Source: Candidatus Microbacterium stercoravium
GTDB lineage: Bacteria; Actinomycetota; Actinomycetes; Actinomycetales; Microbacteriaceae
Assembly: GCA_019117025.1 (NCBI GenBank)
Contig: DXAM01000008.1
Location: 1-50,013, forward strand
DNA length: 50,013 nucleotides
Reading direction: 5' to 3'
Shown: one piece after another, positions 46,859 to 50,013 of the stretch
How the letters are laid out: every line of letters begins with the position of its first letter
Position numbering within the stretch: position 1 is the first letter of the stretch
The notes under the pieces: generated by a model
What the model saw: only the letters and a program-made list of their open reading frames with translations
Database searches by the model: none
What the model was told of the DNA's origin: nothing
Position numbers and translations under genes: made by a program

Positions 46859-48361
46859 TCAGCCGTTGACGTCGGCGTAGGCCGCGGTGTACTCGTCCTG
46901 GATCTTTCCGAGATCTCCGGCGAGCAGATCGTCGATGACAGCCTCGTAATCGGCCATCTCGAGCTGCCCGACGATGTACTTGTTGTAGGCGTCGCGCACG
47001 TGCTGCTGCACTTCGGTCCAGCGACTGTCGAAGGTCTCGGACGTCAGCGACTGGGCCACGTTGATCACGGTGTAGTCGTCGTTCTCCGCCATCTTCTCGT
47101 TGCCCTCGTCGACGTAATCGAGCGTGCTCGGGTACGTGATGATCGTCTCGGACATCCGCGACGACGAGAACGGCTGCACCTGCTGCTCCCAGAGCGTCTG
47201 ATCGAGGATCGTCACGGATCCCTGGTCGTCGAACTCGAAGTGCGTGCCCTCGACGCCGTTGGTCATGAGGCTGAACGCCTCTTCCGTCAGCAGGCTGTCG
47301 AGCACGCCGAGCACCTCGCGCAGCTCGTCTTCGGTCTTCGCCTGCGACTTCGGGATCGCGTACCAGCCGCCCATGCCGCCGTTCGTGTCCGAGAGGATTC
47401 GGCGCGGTACGTCGTCGTAGGTGATGTCGTTGATGAGCGCCCAGGCCATCGGGGTGTCCGGATCCGAGCTCTTCGCGAGCGCCGCATAGTTCTTCGCCTC
47501 GAAGAGGCCGGTCACGACGATGCCGCCCTTGCCCTGCGCGACGCCGTCCTGCTGGTTCTGCTTCTGCACTGTGACGAAATCGCCGTTGATCGCGCCGTCC
47601 TCGTAGAGGCCGCGGTACCACTCCATGGCCTCCTTGAAGGCATCGGTGCCGTACGAGGAGACGACCTCGTCGTCATCGGTGAGCTCGAAGAGGCTGCCGG
47701 CCCCGAAATAGCCCGAGAGGCTGCGGAAGCCGACGTCGAAGCTCTCGGACCGGTCGTAGAAGCCGGTCGTGTCATCCTTTCCGTTGCCGTCGGGGTCCTC
47801 GTCCGCGAACGCGCGCGCGACGTCCGAGAGCTCTTCGATGGTGTGGGGCACCTCGAGGCCGAGGTTGTCGAGCCAGTCCTGACGCACCAGAACGCCGTAG
47901 CGCGCCTTCGGCTTCTGCGCCGGGACGCCGTAGAGGTGGCCATCGATCTTCGCCGCTTCGACGATCTGCGGGTCGATCTGCGACAGGTTCGGGAACTCAT
48001 CGAGGTACTCCTCGATGTCCCAGAACTGGCCCGAGGTCAGCGCGCGCATCACGGTGGTGATGCCGCCTCCGGGGAGGGTGACGATATCGGCGAGGGTGTT
48101 GGACGCGAGCGCCGCGCTGAGCTTCTCGTCGCGCGACGCATCGGGGATCCACTGGAACTCCAGGTCGACGCCTGCGAGCTCCTCGAGGCCCGATTCGATC
48201 GCTCCGCCGGGCTCCGGCGTGGTCGGGGTGTGCAGCGCGGCCATCCAGGAGATCGCGTCGGGGTCGCCGGATTCGCCGCCGCCCGTGCCGCAGCCGCTGA
48301 GAGCGACGGATGCCGCGGCGAGCGCGGCGATGCCCGCCGCGAACTTGCGTGTGGTTGTCAT
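46859..48361 (-). CDS. LplA-type oligosaccharide-binding lipoprotein (copy 2 of a tandem pair)
   Basis: This 500-residue paralogue of the downstream binding protein has lipobox LSGC (C24). It keeps the same blocks (LHTPTTPEPGGAIESGLEE, TSGQFWDIEEYLDEFPNLSQ, RYGVLVRQDWLDNLGLEVPH, GNGKDDTTGFYDRSESFD), while stretches around 65-95 and 125-145 differ (ITTVMRAL against SATIRKAM, for example). Long identical runs show a recent tandem duplication. Start ATG 48361 follows AAGGAG by seven bases and overlaps the stop of the DUF624-like gene by four bases. The changed segments may alter ligand specificity. Confidence 0.93.
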   Translation of the reverse strand: MTTTRKFAAGIAALAAASVALSGCGTGGGESGDPDAISWMAALHTPTTPEPGGAIESGLEELAGVDLEFQWIPDASRDEKLSAALASNTLADIVTLPGGGITTVMRALTSGQFWDIEEYLDEFPNLSQIDPQIVEAAKIDGHLYGVPAQKPKARYGVLVRQDWLDNLGLEVPHTIEELSDVARAFADEDPDGNGKDDTTGFYDRSESFDVGFRSLSGYFGAGSLFELTDDDEVVSSYGTDAFKEAMEWYRGLYEDGAINGDFVTVQKQNQQDGVAQGKGGIVVTGLFEAKNYAALAKSSDPDTPMAWALINDITYDDVPRRILSDTNGGMGGWYAIPKSQAKTEDELREVLGVLDSLLTEEAFSLMTNGVEGTHFEFDDQGSVTILDQTLWEQQVQPFSSSRMSETIITYPSTLDYVDEGNEKMAENDDYTVINVAQSLTSETFDSRWTEVQQHVRDAYNKYIVGQLEMADYEAVIDDLLAGDLGKIQDEYTAAYADVNG

Positions 48362-49020
48362 GAGGGGACTCCTTCGCGGATGAGGGCGCGCGACGCTGCG
48401 CGCCCTGTCGGGGCTTCGTCTTCGGTGACGAGCTTCTGGAAGACCGAGCGGGTGATGAGGCCGACCGCGGTGGTCGGCACCACCAGGCCGAAGAACGGGG
48501 CCACGGGCAGGGCGAACGTGACCAGCAGCCAAGCCGCGCCGGCCGACGCGGCCGTCGCGATGATCGTCCAGTGCAGCGAACCGAAGCCGATCAGCAGCGC
48601 GGCGCCGAAACGGCGGTGCAGTGCGACCTGATCGGTCGCGACGGCGACGGGGAAGACGAAGGCGCCGGCCACGAAGAGGACGAACAGGGCGAGGACGTTC
48701 GCGAACTGCAGGAACCAGCTCGTCGCGGCGAAGACGTTCGTGATGATCACGGCTCCCGCCGCGATGAGGATCCAGCCCATGGCCGCGGAGCGCCAGAACT
48801 GGGCGCGAACGCTCGCGAAGAACGTGCGCGTCATCGGGGGCTGGTCGCCGCGCCGCAGCCACCCGTCGACGTACGACGCCAGCGCGTACGAGGCGGGGCC
48901 GAGGCCGAAGACGACGAGCCCGGCGACGGTCGTCACGACCCAGAGCAGGTTGAGGTAGGCCATGCGGTAGGCGCCGGAGAGGAAGGTGTTGATGCGCAGC
49001 AGGCCCTCGTAGGAGAACAT
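48358..49020 (-). CDS. DUF624/YesL-like membrane protein
   Basis: This 220-residue protein has five or so hydrophobic segments (about 17-48, 76-100, 103-128, 140-160 and 165-185) and the YesL-like opening FSYEGLLRINTFLSGAYRMA with GLGPASYALASYV. DUF624 proteins such as YesL are often found in operons for rhamnogalacturonan or other polysaccharide uptake together with LplB/LplC permeases, as here; their function is not established. It overlaps the upstream permease stop by one base (TGATG) and the downstream binding-protein start by four bases. Confidence 0.82.
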   Translation of the reverse strand: MFSYEGLLRINTFLSGAYRMAYLNLLWVVTTVAGLVVFGLGPASYALASYVDGWLRRGDQPPMTRTFFASVRAQFWRSAAMGWILIAAGAVIITNVFAATSWFLQFANVLALFVLFVAGAFVFPVAVATDQVALHRRFGAALLIGFGSLHWTIIATAASAGAAWLLVTFALPVAPFFGLVVPTTAVGLITRSVFQKLVTEDEAPTGRAASRALIREGVPS

Positions 49021-50009
49021 CAGTACACGCCCTCCTCGCCGAGACGCTTGGCGAGCTTGTTCGCCAGAACGACGAGGATCAGTCCGACGAGGCCCTTGAA
49101 CAGTCCGACGGCCGCCGCGTAGCTCATCTGCCCGTTCTGGATTCCCGCGACGTAGACGTAGGTGTCGAAGATCTCGCCGACTTCGCGGTTGAGCGAGTTG
49201 AGCACGAGGAACATGTGCTCGAATCCGAGTTCGAGGAAGTCGCCGATGGCGAGGATGAACAGCACGACGATCGTGGGGCGGATCGCGGGGAGCGTGATAT
49301 GCCAGGTCTGCCGCCAGCGCCCGGCGCCGTCGAGCTCGGACGCTTCGTAGAGCTGCGTGTCGACGGCGGTCATCGCCGCGAGGTACACGATGGTGCCCCA
49401 TCCGGCGGTCTTCCAGATCTCCTGGAACACGTACATCGGGCGGAGCCAGGCGGGATCCGTGAGGAACGCGATCGGCTTGCCGCCCATCGACTCGATGAGG
49501 TTGTTGATGCTTCCGCCGTCGGTCGTGAAGAGCACGTAGAACAGCGACACCACGATCACCCACGACATGAAGTGCGGCAGGTAGATGATCGTCTGCACCG
49601 AGCGCTGGAAGATCTTCGCGCGCACCTCGTTGAGCAGCAGGGCGAGCACGATCGGAACCGGGAAGGAGAAGACGAGCAGCAGCAGCGACACGATGATCGT
49701 GTTGCTGAGGAGCATGAAGAACGTCTCCTCCGTGAAGAAGCGCACGAAGTGATCGAAACCGACGAACTCGCTGCCGAAGACGCCGAGGTACGGCGTGAAG
49801 TCCTGGAAGGCCATCACGAGGCCGCCCATGGGCAGGTACTTGAAGATCAGGAAGTACGCGATGCCCGGAATCGCCATGAGGTACAGCGCCCGGTGGCGCC
49901 ACACGTATGAGTCCCGCCATCCCCTCTTCCTGCGGGGCGCCGTCGGCGCGGCAGAGGTGAAGAGATGCTCGGTCGTGGGCATGACCTGAGGGATGGTGGG
50001 ACCGCTCAT
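49020..50009 (-). CDS. Polysaccharide-type ABC transporter permease (LplB-like)
   Basis: This protein of about 329 residues is the first visible gene of the minus-strand operon. A basic N-terminal region precedes helix 1 (ALYLMAIPGIAYFLIFKYLP), and MGGLVMAFQDFTPYLG marks the LplB subgroup. The EAA loop reads QLYEASELDGAGRWRQTWHI. It pairs with the LplC-like permease at 42664-43581. The ATG at 50009 is only a few bases from the window edge, so the real start could lie upstream outside the window or at the ATG nine codons in (49982). The operon's promoter and any regulator are not visible. Confidence 0.9.
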   Translation of the reverse strand: MSGPTIPQVMPTTEHLFTSAAPTAPRRKRGWRDSYVWRHRALYLMAIPGIAYFLIFKYLPMGGLVMAFQDFTPYLGVFGSEFVGFDHFVRFFTEETFFMLLSNTIIVSLLLLVFSFPVPIVLALLLNEVRAKIFQRSVQTIIYLPHFMSWVIVVSLFYVLFTTDGGSINNLIESMGGKPIAFLTDPAWLRPMYVFQEIWKTAGWGTIVYLAAMTAVDTQLYEASELDGAGRWRQTWHITLPAIRPTIVVLFILAIGDFLELGFEHMFLVLNSLNREVGEIFDTYVYVAGIQNGQMSYAAAVGLFKGLVGLILVVLANKLAKRLGEEGVY

Positions 50010-50013
50010 CCCC

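Overview
The window is about 50 kb of very GC-rich DNA with tightly packed, often translationally coupled genes, GTG/ATG starts, a HAIR-type (HspR) operator, ROK and LacI regulators, and CUT1 sugar importers without their own ATPases. This points to a free-living or plant/soil-associated actinobacterium, most likely of the Microbacteriaceae (Microbacterium-like). The species cannot be read from the sequence alone. No tRNA, rRNA, CRISPR array, phage gene, transposase or replication origin was seen. No stretch longer than about 300 bases lacks a gene.

Layout. (1) 1-5.9 kb: the tail of a membrane protein, a heat-shock ClpC-type ATPase behind a HAIR box, then on the minus strand a TauE/SafE-type anion exporter, MetY and a quinone-oxidoreductase-like protein. 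(2) 5.9-9.9 kb: xylA-xylB facing a ROK regulator (XylR-like). (3) 9.9-20.8 kb: a CE7 acetyl esterase divergent from an importer plus GH95-GH42-GH31 operon. (4) 20.9-30.1 kb: a GH1 beta-glucosidase behind a CebR-like box, a LacI regulator, a second sugar importer with a GH3 glycosidase, and a second ROK regulator. (5) 30.1-42.7 kb: two divergent operons meeting at a LacI-type palindrome at 36.84 kb. The minus arm has an M24-fold protein, a Gfo/Idh/MocA oxidoreductase, an SDR, an enolase-superfamily protein, a serine hydrolase and a DszC/SfnB-like flavoprotein. The plus arm has GH43, LacI, DUF6807-like, Gfo/Idh/MocA and a serine hydrolase. (6) 42.7-50 kb, minus strand: a pectin-type operon with LplB/LplC-like permeases, two tandem paralogous binding proteins, two small membrane proteins (DUF624/YesL-like and a DUF4064-like one) and a GH28.

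How it works together. The whole region reads as a plant cell-wall sugar island. Part (3) plus its neighbours holds an almost complete intracellular kit for dismantling acetylated, fucosylated xyloglucan oligosaccharides: acetyl esterase, alpha-fucosidase, beta-galactosidase, alpha-xylosidase, beta-glucosidases, then xylose isomerase and xylulokinase. None of the glycosidases has a visible signal peptide, so cleavage should occur after uptake. All three importers lack an ATPase gene here and would need a shared MsiK-type subunit encoded elsewhere.

Most notable oddities. The binding protein of the putative xyloglucan importer is frameshifted in a C6 run, and its corrected frame has no stop before the permease. 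The M24-fold protein has lost most of its metal ligands. The enolase-superfamily protein has Asn where the catalytic Asp of the His-Asp dyad is expected. Both ROK regulators have damaged or absent zinc motifs. Several clean palindromic operators sit at the divergent promoters.
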